Counted from the first letter of the stretch, positions 6,674 to 14,336 are shown. The stretch is DNA of 14,799 nt from an uncultured Cryptobacterium sp. (GCA_900554685.1 USIG01000031.1:1-14799), one strand, 5' to 3'. Translations and numbers: made by a program. The notes: generated by a model not told the origin, from the letters alone.

Positions 6674-7968
6674 TACTTCGCCAAATCACGCTTTGAATAC
6701 AACACAGGAATGTCGTCCAAGTCTTCCCCATGCCAGCAGCGAACAGCACCCTTTTCCTCCAGCGCAGCAATTTCCTCAGGCGAATAGCCCTTATCACGTA
6801 GATATCGCTCAGTGTGATATCCGACAGGCTTTGCTAGCACAAGCGGAGGATCCCCATAGCTACCAAAGCGCAACGGTGCTGTATTGAATACGCGTGGTCC
6901 GAAGTCCTTACTTACATAGCGGCGCAAGGCATCGTTATCATATGCCTCCTCATCAGCCAAAATATCGTCATAATCGAATAACTTCTGATGAGGAACCTCC
7001 TGCTCCAGCATAATGCGATCCCACTCGTCGTAATCCTTACGGGCGAACCCTTCACCGATCTTGGAAACTACGTATTCTTGCAAGCCATGCTCCGCCATAG
7101 CAGCGAGCGTCGTAATACGCTTATCTTCTATCAGCTCGTCTTGTCCTAACATCTGCATCATAGAAGCGAAATAACGATTGTAGTCAGGCAGGCAAATCAA
7201 AAACCAAATGCCATCCCTAGATTGGTAGGTATTATTAAACGGATTGTTGACCTTTGCGCGACTACCTGGGTACTGAGCCCCAAATTGTCGCGACTGAATA
7301 CCGTGGGAATGTCCCCATAAAGCGACATGGTACAAATTTGTTGTCACTTTATTGCCCACACCCGTACGCGTGCGATCGAAAAGTGCCGCCACAATGCCGC
7401 CCGCAAAAATTGCTGCAGCGTTGAAATCGCCGAATCCCTGAGGCGCAGTCGCAGGAGATTCTCCCGCCTGGCGAAATACCGCGTTTACGCCACCGCGCGA
7501 TCCCCAACAAACCGCATCATAGCCTGGCTCATCACGCATTTCTCCGAACTCGCCATACCCACGCATCTGGGCCCAAATCAGCCTCGGGAACTTTTCATGC
7601 AGCGTTTCATAATCTAGGCCCATACGCTTGAGCGCTTTATCGCGAATGCCATTTACAAACACGTCAGCTGTTGAAAGCAAGTCCATAAAAATAGTCATAC
7701 CTTCTTCGGTTTTTAAGTTTAAGCTGATCCAATCCTTATTGGCATTCACATTTTCGTACGTAGGATCACACTCTTCCGTGCGCCTACCACCAAATCCATA
7801 GCACTGAGTTCGCTGCGGATCCCCCGCAGGATTTTCCACTTTGATGACTTCGGCACCCATCTCTCCCAAGCAACGTACCGCCGCCGGAGCTGCCACCCAT
7901 TCAGCAAGTTCAACAACGCGAACGCCCGATAAGGGGCCAAATTCCTCAAATTCTTTCGATGCATACAT
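6673..7968 (-). CDS. Class III (CaiB/BaiF family) CoA-transferase, FldA/HadA-like
   Basis: A 431-aa protein, full length for the family. It moves CoA between a CoA-thioester and a free carboxylic acid through an aspartyl-CoA intermediate. The N-terminus has GVRVVELAEWVAAPAAVRCL and GAEVIKVENPAGDPQR at about 15-53, the CoA-binding Rossmann part. NLKTEEG (84-90), KALKRMGLDYETL (111-123) and GYGEFGEMRDEPGYD follow, with the expected catalytic Asp at about residue 151. The pattern of motifs, notably NPAGDP, GYGE and RGGV, recalls cinnamoyl-CoA:phenyllactate (FldA) and 2-hydroxyisocaproate (HadA) CoA-transferases of amino-acid-fermenting anaerobes more than oxalate or carnitine enzymes. No dehydratase or activase lies beside it, so the substrate is open; bile-acid or aromatic-acid CoA transfer is an alternative. 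The ATG at 7968 follows a GAGGGG. It probably shares a transcript with the TPR gene 78 bp upstream. Confidence 0.9.
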   Translation of the reverse strand: MYASKEFEEFGPLSGVRVVELAEWVAAPAAVRCLGEMGAEVIKVENPAGDPQRTQCYGFGGRRTEECDPTYENVNANKDWISLNLKTEEGMTIFMDLLSTADVFVNGIRDKALKRMGLDYETLHEKFPRLIWAQMRGYGEFGEMRDEPGYDAVCWGSRGGVNAVFRQAGESPATAPQGFGDFNAAAIFAGGIVAALFDRTRTGVGNKVTTNLYHVALWGHSHGIQSRQFGAQYPGSRAKVNNPFNNTYQSRDGIWFLICLPDYNRYFASMMQMLGQDELIEDKRITTLAAMAEHGLQEYVVSKIGEGFARKDYDEWDRIMLEQEVPHQKLFDYDDILADEEAYDNDALRRYVSKDFGPRVFNTAPLRFGSYGDPPLVLAKPVGYHTERYLRDKGYSPEEIAALEEKGAVRCWHGEDLDDIPVLYSKRDLAK

Positions 7969-8046
7969 GGCTTCCCCTCTCCCTCAAGCAAAGCCAACAT
8001 CTCTCAGTTGTATTTCAATCCGAGCGAGTCCTTGAAACCCAAAACC

Positions 8047-9072
8047 CTAGCCAATCTCGGCAATCCGAGCCTCAATCGCGTCAATCTGCGGCTGAATCCG
8101 CGCTGTAGCGGCTTCAACCTGCGACGAAATCTGATCAAGTTTTTCCTGCACCGCTTTTAACTGCTCGTTCACTTCTGCGCGCTTGAAAAACTTATAGGGT
8201 TTCAATTCTGCTAACTGATTCTGCAATTCATCATATTGCTGTTGATACAGCTTTTGGTTCGACATTCCCAGCGCATCTGAAAGCTGTTTGCGTAATAGAT
8301 CAGCTTCATCTTGCAAGAGCTTCTTTTCCTCTTCAGCAGAAATCTCTCCCGCTTCTACCTGCGCTTTATACTTAGCCAGGCGCTCTTCCAACTCCTTTTT
8401 TGCTGAAGCAAGACGCCCCGCTTCGCGCTCCATTTCCTTTTCAGCCCGTGATGCTAAAGCTTTCCTGAATGTGTCACCATAGGGCTCTTTATGATTAAAA
8501 GTCGCATACGATGTGTATACAAGCCTGTCATTAGGCATTACAGCCATTTTTGAACGGGTGCAAATATTGCTGCACAGTGTCACTTCACTCTCAATAAGCC
8601 CAGGAGTAAGATACGGAATTTCCGCTAAAAGACGCTTCCAGTCCATCATGATTTGGTGCGTTTGTTTTGCCCCCTGATAGGAAGGCATCATCAAAGCCGC
8701 TTCAAGTCTCAGCGAAATCTGATGCTTTCGTGCGGTATACATATCTGCCGCAATATCGTATTTGCTTTCATCGGGCACAAGACCAATAACATGCTTGATG
8801 GTTCTCAAAATATAATCGGTGTCAAAATCGTAGAGTTTTGAATCCCATCCACCGAATTTTCCGAGCAGTTTCCATGCATCAACATTTTCAGGATCAGTTT
8901 CTAGCACCTTATTGCACAATTCGATAACTGTTTTGGAATCATCTGCCTCATAGGCCTGCTCAGCCTGTGCTAAAAGTGCAGAATTTCCTCCCAGGATTTC
9001 TTCATTCTTATCGGCAGTCTCAATTGAAGACTCAACACTTTCACCAGTTGAATGCTGATTTTCTTGCGTCAT
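8047..9072 (-). CDS. TPR and coiled-coil protein
   Basis: A cytoplasmic-looking 341-aa protein with no signal peptide or membrane segment. I chose the ATG at 9072, with GAGG about 9 nt upstream; an in-frame TTG at 9093 would add 7 residues but lacks a ribosome site. Residues about 33-72 look like a TPR-type helix pair (LLAQAEQAYEADDSKTVIEL, then NKVLETDPENVDAWKLLGKF). The middle (about 75-200) is a globular region I do not recognise. Residues about 205-262 and 275-340 are strongly heptad-like, Glu/Lys/Gln/Leu-rich coiled coils, broken by KPYKFFKRAEVNEQL at 291-305. Proteins with a TPR head and this kind of coiled coil are common, uncharacterised ORFs in Coriobacteriia and Clostridia. It is first in the leftward cluster and divergent from LysR 3; a scaffold role is a guess. 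Confidence 0.75.
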   Translation of the reverse strand: MTQENQHSTGESVESSIETADKNEEILGGNSALLAQAEQAYEADDSKTVIELCNKVLETDPENVDAWKLLGKFGGWDSKLYDFDTDYILRTIKHVIGLVPDESKYDIAADMYTARKHQISLRLEAALMMPSYQGAKQTHQIMMDWKRLLAEIPYLTPGLIESEVTLCSNICTRSKMAVMPNDRLVYTSYATFNHKEPYGDTFRKALASRAEKEMEREAGRLASAKKELEERLAKYKAQVEAGEISAEEEKKLLQDEADLLRKQLSDALGMSNQKLYQQQYDELQNQLAELKPYKFFKRAEVNEQLKAVQEKLDQISSQVEAATARIQPQIDAIEARIAEIG

Positions 9073-9177
9073 AGTATCTTGCCTCGCTCGCAAAAGATAA
9101 AAGCATCAACAAGCGCCCGCAGAGCACCTATCGCTTGCTGATAACACCCCTACTCCCTCAAAATCTCGAGGTTATCT

Positions 9178-9205
9178 ATCCAATTTGGATCTTTATTCTC
9201 GAGAA
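9178..9205. promoter_or_regulatory. Twin palindromes in the LysR 3 / TPR divergent region
   Basis: ATCCAATTTGGAT (9178-9190) is a perfect 6-1-6 palindrome, and TTCTCGAGAA (9196-9205) a perfect 10-bp one. A second CTCGAG lies at 9165-9170. They sit between the divergent starts. On the - strand, a possible -10 (TATAAA, 9222-9217) and a weak -35 (AAGACT, 9245-9240) with a 17-bp spacer would place the start of transcription just before them, where a bound protein could repress the TPR/CoA-transferase cluster. Assignment to LysR 3 is inference. Confidence 0.4.
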
Positions 9206-9415
9206 AGTATTGAATATTTATATACTCGTTTTAAAGTCTAGTCTTACTTAAAGTACGCTATTATTGCGAAAAGTGTTCTTTACTTATTCAGTATTGGTAT
9301 TAGTATGCTGTTTTAAGCACACTAAAATTAGATGCAATGACTTTAACGGTTTTTGATAACTAGCACTTATATAACTGAATCAAAGGTCCCCCGTTTGTGA
9401 TTGAGATGTATTGCT

Positions 9416-10387
9416 ATGGAAATGCAACAACTACAAAACTTTTACGTTATCGCTCAGTGCGAAAGTCTTACAAAAGCGGCACAACGCCTTCACACTTCGC
9501 AGCCTAGCCTTAGCCGTAGTTTGCATTCTCTTGAAGACGAGCTCGGCGCGCCTCTATTCGATCGTGTCGGACGCAACATTGTTCTCAATGACACCGGGCG
9601 TTTTGCCTTGACCAAGGTTCTCAATGTCTTGAATTCAGCCGAATCAATCAAGCTTGATATCTCTGAGTTTATTCAAAATAAAAATTTTTCGGTTGATATC
9701 TATTCCCCTGTTCCCATGGGGTGTTTCGAGGAAATTATCATTGGGTTTAAAGAAGAATATCCCAATGTTCGCCTCCGCATGGCGTCGTGGCATTCGGATA
9801 AACTAAAGAATCTTCAGCCTGATATCACCTTCTTTGCAAGCCCTCACACGCACAAAGAGCACAATTATCTTCTTTTAGGCGAAGAGGAAGTTTGCGTTGC
9901 TGTTGCAAAAACTAATCCACTGGCGAAATACGACTCTATTCCGTTAATTGCGCTATCAAATGCGCCCTTCGTGAGCACCCTGTTCGATTCGCCGTTCTAT
10001 AAGATTATTTCCGAGATGTTTACCCAAGCAGGGTTCGAACCAAACACTGTCATCGAAGATCAGGACTACAATCGCGTTATGTCCTATGTTGCACACGATT
10101 TTGGCATCGCGCTGTCTCCTTCTATTACCTGGGTAGGCAAATGGAGCGATCAGATTGCCACTATTCCTCTAAGCGATATCCATCGTAAGCGCTATCTGTA
10201 TCTCAAATGGCCCGAAAACAGTGTTATGGGCTGGGCTACGCTTCGCTTTAGAGACTATGTGGTAAAGCACTTTAACGAAAAATATGGCTTTACGTGCGGT
10301 GTTACTCAAGAATCTCTCGAGGACGCCACCTCAGAGTCCCTCAAAGATGTCACCTCAGAGTCTCTTGAGAATAAAAGCGGAGAGTAA
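9416..10387 (+). CDS. LysR-family transcriptional regulator 3, with repeated C-terminal tail
   Basis: A 323-aa protein from the ATG at 9416 (MEMQQLQNFYVIAQ, the classical LysR opening). A TTG at 9401 would add five residues but gives a less typical start, and the ATG at 9422 is a further option. The HTH is canonical: ESLTKAAQRLHTSQPSLSRS, then LEDELGAPLFDRVGRNIVLN to about residue 65. The effector domain shares motifs with the other two regulators, including EEEVCVAVAKTNPLAKY and VMSYVAHDFGIALSPSITWV. The tail is unusual: three 8-residue units (ESLEDATS, ESLKDVTS, ESLENKSG) encoded by 24-bp repeats at 10310-10381 extend the protein beyond the normal LysR end. It is divergent from the TPR/CoA-transferase cluster, its likely target. 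A strong terminator follows at 10446-10484. Confidence 0.92.
   Translation: MEMQQLQNFYVIAQCESLTKAAQRLHTSQPSLSRSLHSLEDELGAPLFDRVGRNIVLNDTGRFALTKVLNVLNSAESIKLDISEFIQNKNFSVDIYSPVPMGCFEEIIIGFKEEYPNVRLRMASWHSDKLKNLQPDITFFASPHTHKEHNYLLLGEEEVCVAVAKTNPLAKYDSIPLIALSNAPFVSTLFDSPFYKIISEMFTQAGFEPNTVIEDQDYNRVMSYVAHDFGIALSPSITWVGKWSDQIATIPLSDIHRKRYLYLKWPENSVMGWATLRFRDYVVKHFNEKYGFTCGVTQESLEDATSESLKDVTSESLENKSGE
10310..10381 (+). repeat. 24-bp tandem repeat inside the LysR 3 gene
   Basis: Three copies, at 10310-10333, 10334-10357 and 10358-10381. The first two are similar, starting GARTCYCTC and ending CACCTCA; the third matches only in its first half (GAGTCTCTTGAG). They encode the acidic Ser/Thr/Glu tail and keep the frame. 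Confidence 0.8.
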
Positions 10388-10445
10388 AACGAAGAATAGC
10401 CTTCTTAAGTCCAAAACACCTGATAAATTATAGAAACACTATATT

Positions 10446-10484
10446 AAAACCGTCCTTTAGCTATATAAGAAATGGACGGTTTTT
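10446..10484 (+). terminator. Rho-independent terminator of LysR 3
   Basis: AAAACCGTCC (10446-10455) pairs with GGACGGTTTT (10474-10483) around an 18-nt loop, with a run of five T (10480-10484). It lies about 60 nt after the stop codon. The A-run on the left side would let it work in both directions. Confidence 0.85.
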
Positions 10485-10634
10485 GCTTTAAAATAAAGGC
10501 AGGGTAACTATATCTTTTGTCCAATCTATATCACAACCATAAAAGTAAAAAACTAAATTGGTTGTCTATCGATTGGTCGTTTACTTTGGTTTTTAATTCT
10601 AATTTTGTTATCTCCCTTTACTTCCCCTTTTTAT
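10485..10634. other. AT-rich non-coding stretch with competing stems
   Basis: No ORF was found. CCAATC (10521-10526) can pair with GATTGG (10571-10576), and inside it ACAACC (10533-10538) with GGTTGT (10560-10565). Alternatively AAAGTAAA (10542-10549) pairs with TTTACTTT (10580-10587). With the strong hairpin at 10635-10680 this could be a small structured RNA, but no promoter was recognised. Confidence 0.25.
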
Positions 10635-10680
10635 ATATGCCAGGTTAGCCCCTCTCTTCGCTTTAGCTAACCTGGCATAT
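10635..10680. terminator. Perfect 15-bp stem-loop, terminator-like
   Basis: ATATGCCAGGTTAGC (10635-10649) pairs perfectly with GCTAACCTGGCATAT (10666-10680), with a 16-nt pyrimidine-rich loop. On the + strand TCTTTGTCTC follows, a modest U-rich tail; there is none on the - strand. It lies 150 bp after the LysR 3 terminator with no gene between, so it is either a terminator for an unseen small transcript or a repeated palindromic element. Confidence 0.55.
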
Positions 10681-10702
10681 TCTTTGTCTCAAGTAAAATC
10701 TC

Positions 10703-10726
10703 GGGTTATAGGGTTATAGGGTTATA
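10703..10726. repeat. GGGTTATA x 3 tandem repeat
   Basis: Three perfect copies of an 8-bp unit (10703-10710, 10711-10718, 10719-10726), followed by GG. It is a short microsatellite in non-coding DNA, so its copy number is likely to vary between strains. It resembles telomere repeats only by chance. Confidence 0.85.
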
Positions 10727-10797
10727 GGTCGAAATCTCTATCTAACGTAAATTCTCTCCCTGAATTCGTATCCGAGGCAAAGTTCACAGCGCCAGGT

Positions 10798-10868
10798 CTA
10801 AGCGGCCCCCTAAGCACCAAACCAAAGCACCCCTCAACAGCAAGCCAAAACGCCTCTAAGCACCCCCC
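10798..10868. repeat. C-rich patch with repeated CTAAGC / AAGCACC
   Basis: CTAAGC occurs at 10798, 10810 and 10856, and AAGCACC at 10812, 10825 and 10858, within a strongly C-rich strand unlike the surrounding AT-rich DNA. No frame stays open. It may be a decayed repeat or gene remnant. Confidence 0.4.
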
Positions 10869-10921
10869 TCGAACTAGACTAAGACTCATGGCTGTCATCA
10901 AAAAACTGCCCCATAAAGCTC

Positions 10922-10958
10922 AAGAACTGCGCTGGAGCGAATCCAGCGCAGTTCTTTT
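10922..10958. terminator. Perfect 15-bp hairpin downstream of the TRAP genes
   Basis: AAGAACTGCGCTGGA (10922-10936) pairs with TCCAGCGCAGTTCTT (10942-10956) around a 5-nt GCGAA loop. It is the first strong hairpin after the leftward TRAP operon, about 155 nt past the DctP stop, and probably ends it. The T-tract is clearer on the + strand (TTCTTTT) than on the - strand (CTTGAGCTTT), so it may be bidirectional. Confidence 0.6.
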
Positions 10959-11111
10959 GAGAGAAAAAGCCGTAGTACAAAACTTACCGTTTAAACGTTG
11001 CTTTTGTTACAACCTGTGGCTCAATTAAGATCAATTAGCAACTCATGTGAAAGCTCTTCATTTAACTCAATCTCGCCAACAGGTTGCAGCTAAGCGTGCG
11101 CTTTTACGATC

Positions 11112-12215
11112 TTATGACTCTTTTGTCTTCTCGAGTTCAGCTACCAAGGTGTCGGAAAGGCCGTCGGTCTGACCAGAGATGTCGCTGTAGAGAGCCTGAA
11201 CGTCAGCGTTAGCAAGAATGTTGTCGAAGAAGGACTGGTCGTATTCGATAACTTCCATGCCACCGTCGGTCAAGGTCTTCAACTGCTCGTCCTGCATCTC
11301 AAGCATCTTAGGCTTCATAACCTCAACTGCCTGATTTACAGCCTGAGTCAAAGCTTCCTGGTAAGCAGGATCTAAGCCGTCCCAGCATTCCTTGTTGATG
11401 CTGATGTTGTTTGCATACAGAATGTGGTTGGTCATTGCCAGGTACTTCTGAACTTCCTGGAGGCTGGAGCCAGCGCAGGTGTCAATAGCATTTTCCTGAG
11501 CGTCTACAGTACCGTTCTGAAGTGCAAAGTAAACTTCAGCCCAAGCCAATGGGGTAGGCTCAGCTCCAATGTCCTGCCAGAATGCCATGTGGTTGGAGTT
11601 CTCCATGGTACGGATCTGGAGGCCCTTGAAGTCTTCAATAGTGTTCAGAGCTTTGTTAGAGGTGGTCTCACGATAGGTACCATTCTGGAGGAAGCCTAAG
11701 TTGTGAAGACCAGCTTCCTCGAAGGAAGCCTCTAAGCCCTTAGTGAAGTCATTGTCGCCGTTAAGTACGGTTTCAATTTGGTCGGCATCATAGGTTGCGA
11801 ATGCCATTGGGAGGTCAAATACTGCCATGTCAGGTACGAAAGATACCATAGGAGCAGGCTGCATGATTACCATCTGGATGTCGTTAGACTGTTCCTGACG
11901 AACCAAGTCAGTGTCGCCACCGAGCTCGCCAGTGCCATGATAATCAATGGTCAGCTTACCGCCGGTAATTTCGTTTGCCTGATTAGCAATTTCCTGACCC
12001 AAAAGGTTACCAGCTGAATCCTTTGCAGTAGAGTCTGCAAGAATCAGGGTTACAGGCTCAAGATCGGCGTACTTATCGTCTCCGCCGGATGAGCTTTCAG
12101 AAGAGCTATCGCTGCTGCAGCCCGTTAGGCCCATTGCCAAAACGAGTGCAAGAGCAGATACACCGATAAAAGCTAGAAACTTGTTCAAAGCTTTTGAGTG
12201 TGTTTTTGCTTTCAT
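11112..12215 (-). CDS. dctP: TRAP transporter substrate-binding lipoprotein (DctP family)
   Basis: A 367-aa extracytoplasmic solute receptor that delivers an organic acid to the DctQM permease. I chose the ATG at 12215 (MKAKTHSKALNK) because AGGAG lies 10 nt upstream; a TTG at 12224 is a weaker alternative. The signal sequence is followed by lipobox LTGC (Cys33) and a Ser/Gly linker, so the receptor is lipid-anchored, as usual in Gram-positives. Family motifs: GYR-like TYRETTSNK at about 180-188, then FKGLQIRTMENSNHMAFWQD, where Arg202 is the expected carboxylate-binding residue. GAEPTPLAWAEVYFALQNGT and VDAQENAID follow. It is third in the Q-M-P order, 122 bp after DctM. That gap may hold an internal promoter (TTGCTT, 16 bp, TATTAG), which would give the extra receptor such systems need. 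The substrate is a carboxylate, not further defined. Confidence 0.93.
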   Translation of the reverse strand: MKAKTHSKALNKFLAFIGVSALALVLAMGLTGCSSDSSSESSSGGDDKYADLEPVTLILADSTAKDSAGNLLGQEIANQANEITGGKLTIDYHGTGELGGDTDLVRQEQSNDIQMVIMQPAPMVSFVPDMAVFDLPMAFATYDADQIETVLNGDNDFTKGLEASFEEAGLHNLGFLQNGTYRETTSNKALNTIEDFKGLQIRTMENSNHMAFWQDIGAEPTPLAWAEVYFALQNGTVDAQENAIDTCAGSSLQEVQKYLAMTNHILYANNISINKECWDGLDPAYQEALTQAVNQAVEVMKPKMLEMQDEQLKTLTDGGMEVIEYDQSFFDNILANADVQALYSDISGQTDGLSDTLVAELEKTKES

Positions 12216-12337
12216 TCCCCTCAATCTCCTTCCAAAAAATCTTTTCTTACAACAGAGCGTTTTGTACTTAGCTCAGATAAAGCACTAATACTAATTCGTA
12301 AGGCTCAAGCAATTCCCATCTCATCTACCACAGGCAA

Positions 12338-13633
12338 TCAGTGACCCAGATAGAGGAAGGTGGAGAACCAAGGAATGTACACAATGAGTACCAAAGCGAT
12401 CAAGAACGCGATGATGAAAGGTACTGCCTTGGCTGCAATTGCCATTGGCTTTTCGTTGGACAGATTCGACACAACGAACAAATTGAGTCCGAATGGAGGA
12501 GTTGCCAAACCGATTGCCAAGCAGCAAACGAGAACAACACCAAAGTGGACAGGGTCGACTCCCAAAGCTTCCATTGCAGGCAACAGGATAGGAGCCAAAA
12601 TAATGATTGCAGGACCGGTGTCCATAACCATACCAAGGATAAGGAACAGAATCATGCAGAAGGTAAGAGCAATCCAAGCTTCACCGAACGTAGAGGTAAT
12701 GAAGTTGGTGATTGCTGCAGATGCACCGGTGAGAGAAAGTACGCGACCGAATGCAGTTGCGAAAGCAAGTACGAATGCCAAGCCGCCATACGTACGAACT
12801 GCCGTTACCATGATGTTCCAAATGTCCTTGATCTTGATGGTCTTGTAAACCCACAAGGAAACAATCAGAGCATAGAATACGCTGATACATGCAGCTTCAG
12901 TAGGAGTTACGAAACCTGCGTAGATGCCGCCCAGAACGATGATAGGGCAAAGCAGTGCAGGGAAGCTGTCAATGAACAGATGGCCAAGACCCATATCATG
13001 AAGTTCCTTCATTGAGGAATCAATACGTTCACGGTCTTCACCTCGGCGCTTGCAGTGAATTACGCAGTAAATCATCAATACAATGCCGATAAGGATGCCA
13101 GGAAGAATACCACCTAAGAACAAGCTACCAGTGGAAACGCCTGTTGCCAATGAATACAGAACGAATGGAATAGAAGGCGGGATGATTACGCCTAAGCCAC
13201 CAGCTACTACGATCAAGCCAGAGCTCCATTTACGTTCGTAGCCCAAACCAACCAGGAATGGAATACACATTGAACCTACTGCAGCTGCCGTTGCAGGACC
13301 GGAACCAGAAATAGCACCGTAGAACAAGCAGGTAATAACAACTGCACAAGGAACGCCACCGGGGAAACGACCCACGAAGTAAGCGAAGAAGTTAAACAGC
13401 TTCTGAGAAATGCCACCCTCGGCCATGATGATGCCGCCGAAGATGAACAGAGGTACTGCCAAGATTGGCGTTGAGTTAGCACCAGAGAATGCGTTGGTTA
13501 CTAACTGAGTTACATTGCCGCCAACACCCGTAATCCAAATAGGAGCAAGGGAGCCCGCGATCATTGCGATAGCAATTGGTACAGAGAACGCGAGGACGAC
13601 AAGGAATACTACAAATACAAGAATTGCCGGCAT
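12338..13633 (-). CDS. dctM: TRAP transporter large permease subunit (DctM family)
   Basis: A 431-aa integral membrane protein, the usual DctM length, nearly all hydrophobic, with about 12 predicted helices. It forms the sodium-driven substrate channel. Typical motifs are present: PLFIFGGIIMAEGGI at about 61-75, GAISGSGPATAAAVGS at about 106-121, GVIIPPSIPFVLYSLATG at about 148-165, GFVTPTEAA in the middle, and LGMVMDTGPAIIILAPILLP with GLATPPFGLNLFVV in the second half. The ATG overlaps the DctQ stop codon by one base (TAATG, 13635-13631), so the two are translationally coupled. Separate Q and M genes, not fused, are the ancestral arrangement. Confidence 0.95.
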   Translation of the reverse strand: MPAILVFVVFLVVLAFSVPIAIAMIAGSLAPIWITGVGGNVTQLVTNAFSGANSTPILAVPLFIFGGIIMAEGGISQKLFNFFAYFVGRFPGGVPCAVVITCLFYGAISGSGPATAAAVGSMCIPFLVGLGYERKWSSGLIVVAGGLGVIIPPSIPFVLYSLATGVSTGSLFLGGILPGILIGIVLMIYCVIHCKRRGEDRERIDSSMKELHDMGLGHLFIDSFPALLCPIIVLGGIYAGFVTPTEAACISVFYALIVSLWVYKTIKIKDIWNIMVTAVRTYGGLAFVLAFATAFGRVLSLTGASAAITNFITSTFGEAWIALTFCMILFLILGMVMDTGPAIIILAPILLPAMEALGVDPVHFGVVLVCCLAIGLATPPFGLNLFVVSNLSNEKPMAIAAKAVPFIIAFLIALVLIVYIPWFSTFLYLGH

Positions 13634-14211
13634 TAGTTATCCCCCTCCTTGCCCATATTACGAATTGCCTCCGTATCAAAATTGCCAGATTCAAGTTCGA
13701 ATTCAGTCTGCTCTTCAATGGTGCTCTTAGGCTCAACATTGATGTGCTTGATATGAATAACGAACATTTCGATGCTGCGCAATGCACCAAGTACAAAGCC
13801 AATGAGAACGATGAGATACATAATCCACATAGGGAGAAGCATTGCTGGAGAAGTTTCTCCGCTCTCTACGATGCGCATCAAAACAGTTACTGCTGCATTA
13901 GTGAGAACTGCCATCATTACAAAGGTAATAACATCAACAATTACATTGATAATGTTGCGCACCTTCCACGGCATAATGTCCACGAGAGCAGTAACCCTCA
14001 GCATTGTTTCTGTACGGATGGTATAAGGCAACGAAAGGAATACTGTTGCGATCCAAAGGAAGCGGCACAATTCTTCTGGCCACGTTAGGACTGGAAATGC
14101 GGGCACATTACGACAAATAACCTGCAATAAAGTAATGCACGAAATTAGAACAAGGAAAACTATGAGAATGAATTCCTCAAAGTGCTCGTCAAACCACTTT
14201 ATGACTTTCAT
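13633..14211 (-). CDS. dctQ: TRAP transporter small permease subunit (DctQ family)
   Basis: I place the start at the ATG at 14211 (MKVIKWFDEHFEEF) because a near-perfect GGAGGTG lies 9 nt upstream. The frame is open to an ATG at 14271, which has no ribosome site. That gives 192 aa with four hydrophobic segments, the DctQ layout: FILIVFLVLISCITLLQVIC first, then LTWPEELCRFLWIATVFLSL, the family's W-x-E-E hallmark. A third segment is in INVIVDVITFVMMAVLTNAA and a fourth in MWIMYLIVLIGFVLGALRSI. The last 40 or so residues are hydrophilic and acidic, longer than usual. It is first in the operon, with a leader of about 200 nt if the -10 box at 14421-14426 is used. Confidence 0.93.
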   Translation of the reverse strand: MKVIKWFDEHFEEFILIVFLVLISCITLLQVICRNVPAFPVLTWPEELCRFLWIATVFLSLPYTIRTETMLRVTALVDIMPWKVRNIINVIVDVITFVMMAVLTNAAVTVLMRIVESGETSPAMLLPMWIMYLIVLIGFVLGALRSIEMFVIHIKHINVEPKSTIEEQTEFELESGNFDTEAIRNMGKEGDN

Positions 14212-14274
14212 CCGTTTTTTCACCTCCAATTCATTCATGGACAAAATTGAAGGCAATGGCGCATCAGACACCTT

Positions 14275-14316
14275 GGAAAAGTTTGTCTTGCTAAAAATCC
14301 CCCAGACAAGTTTTCC
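14275..14316 (-). promoter_or_regulatory. Hairpin in the TRAP operon leader
   Basis: GGAAAAGTTTGTC (14275-14287) can pair with GACAAGTTTTCC (14305-14316), 12 bp with one bulge and a 17-nt loop. It lies 64-105 nt before the DctQ start and would be in the transcript. No known riboswitch was recognised. It may affect translation or stop transcription; on the - strand a T-run falls in the loop, not after the stem. Confidence 0.4.
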
Positions 14317-14336
14317 GGTTTAGGTCTTCCCTCCAT

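Noticed and set aside
6516..6887. + strand open frames opposite the CoA-transferase 3' end
   Set aside because: They overlap the well-supported - strand enzyme and have Pro/Ser-rich, unstructured translations with no ribosome site.
10031..10046. GGGTTCGAACC, which looks like the T-arm of a tRNA
   Set aside because: It lies inside the LysR 3 reading frame (coding GFEPN), and no acceptor stem, D-arm or anticodon arm can be drawn around it.
10703..10726. Telomere or linear-replicon end
   Set aside because: Only three 8-bp units occur, in the middle of ordinary chromosomal genes, without terminal structure.
12341..13015. Long + strand open frame opposite DctM (224 codons)
   Set aside because: It is a shadow of the DctM gene; the translation is polar, Cys/Asn/Gln-rich and without motifs, while the - strand frame is an unmistakable permease.
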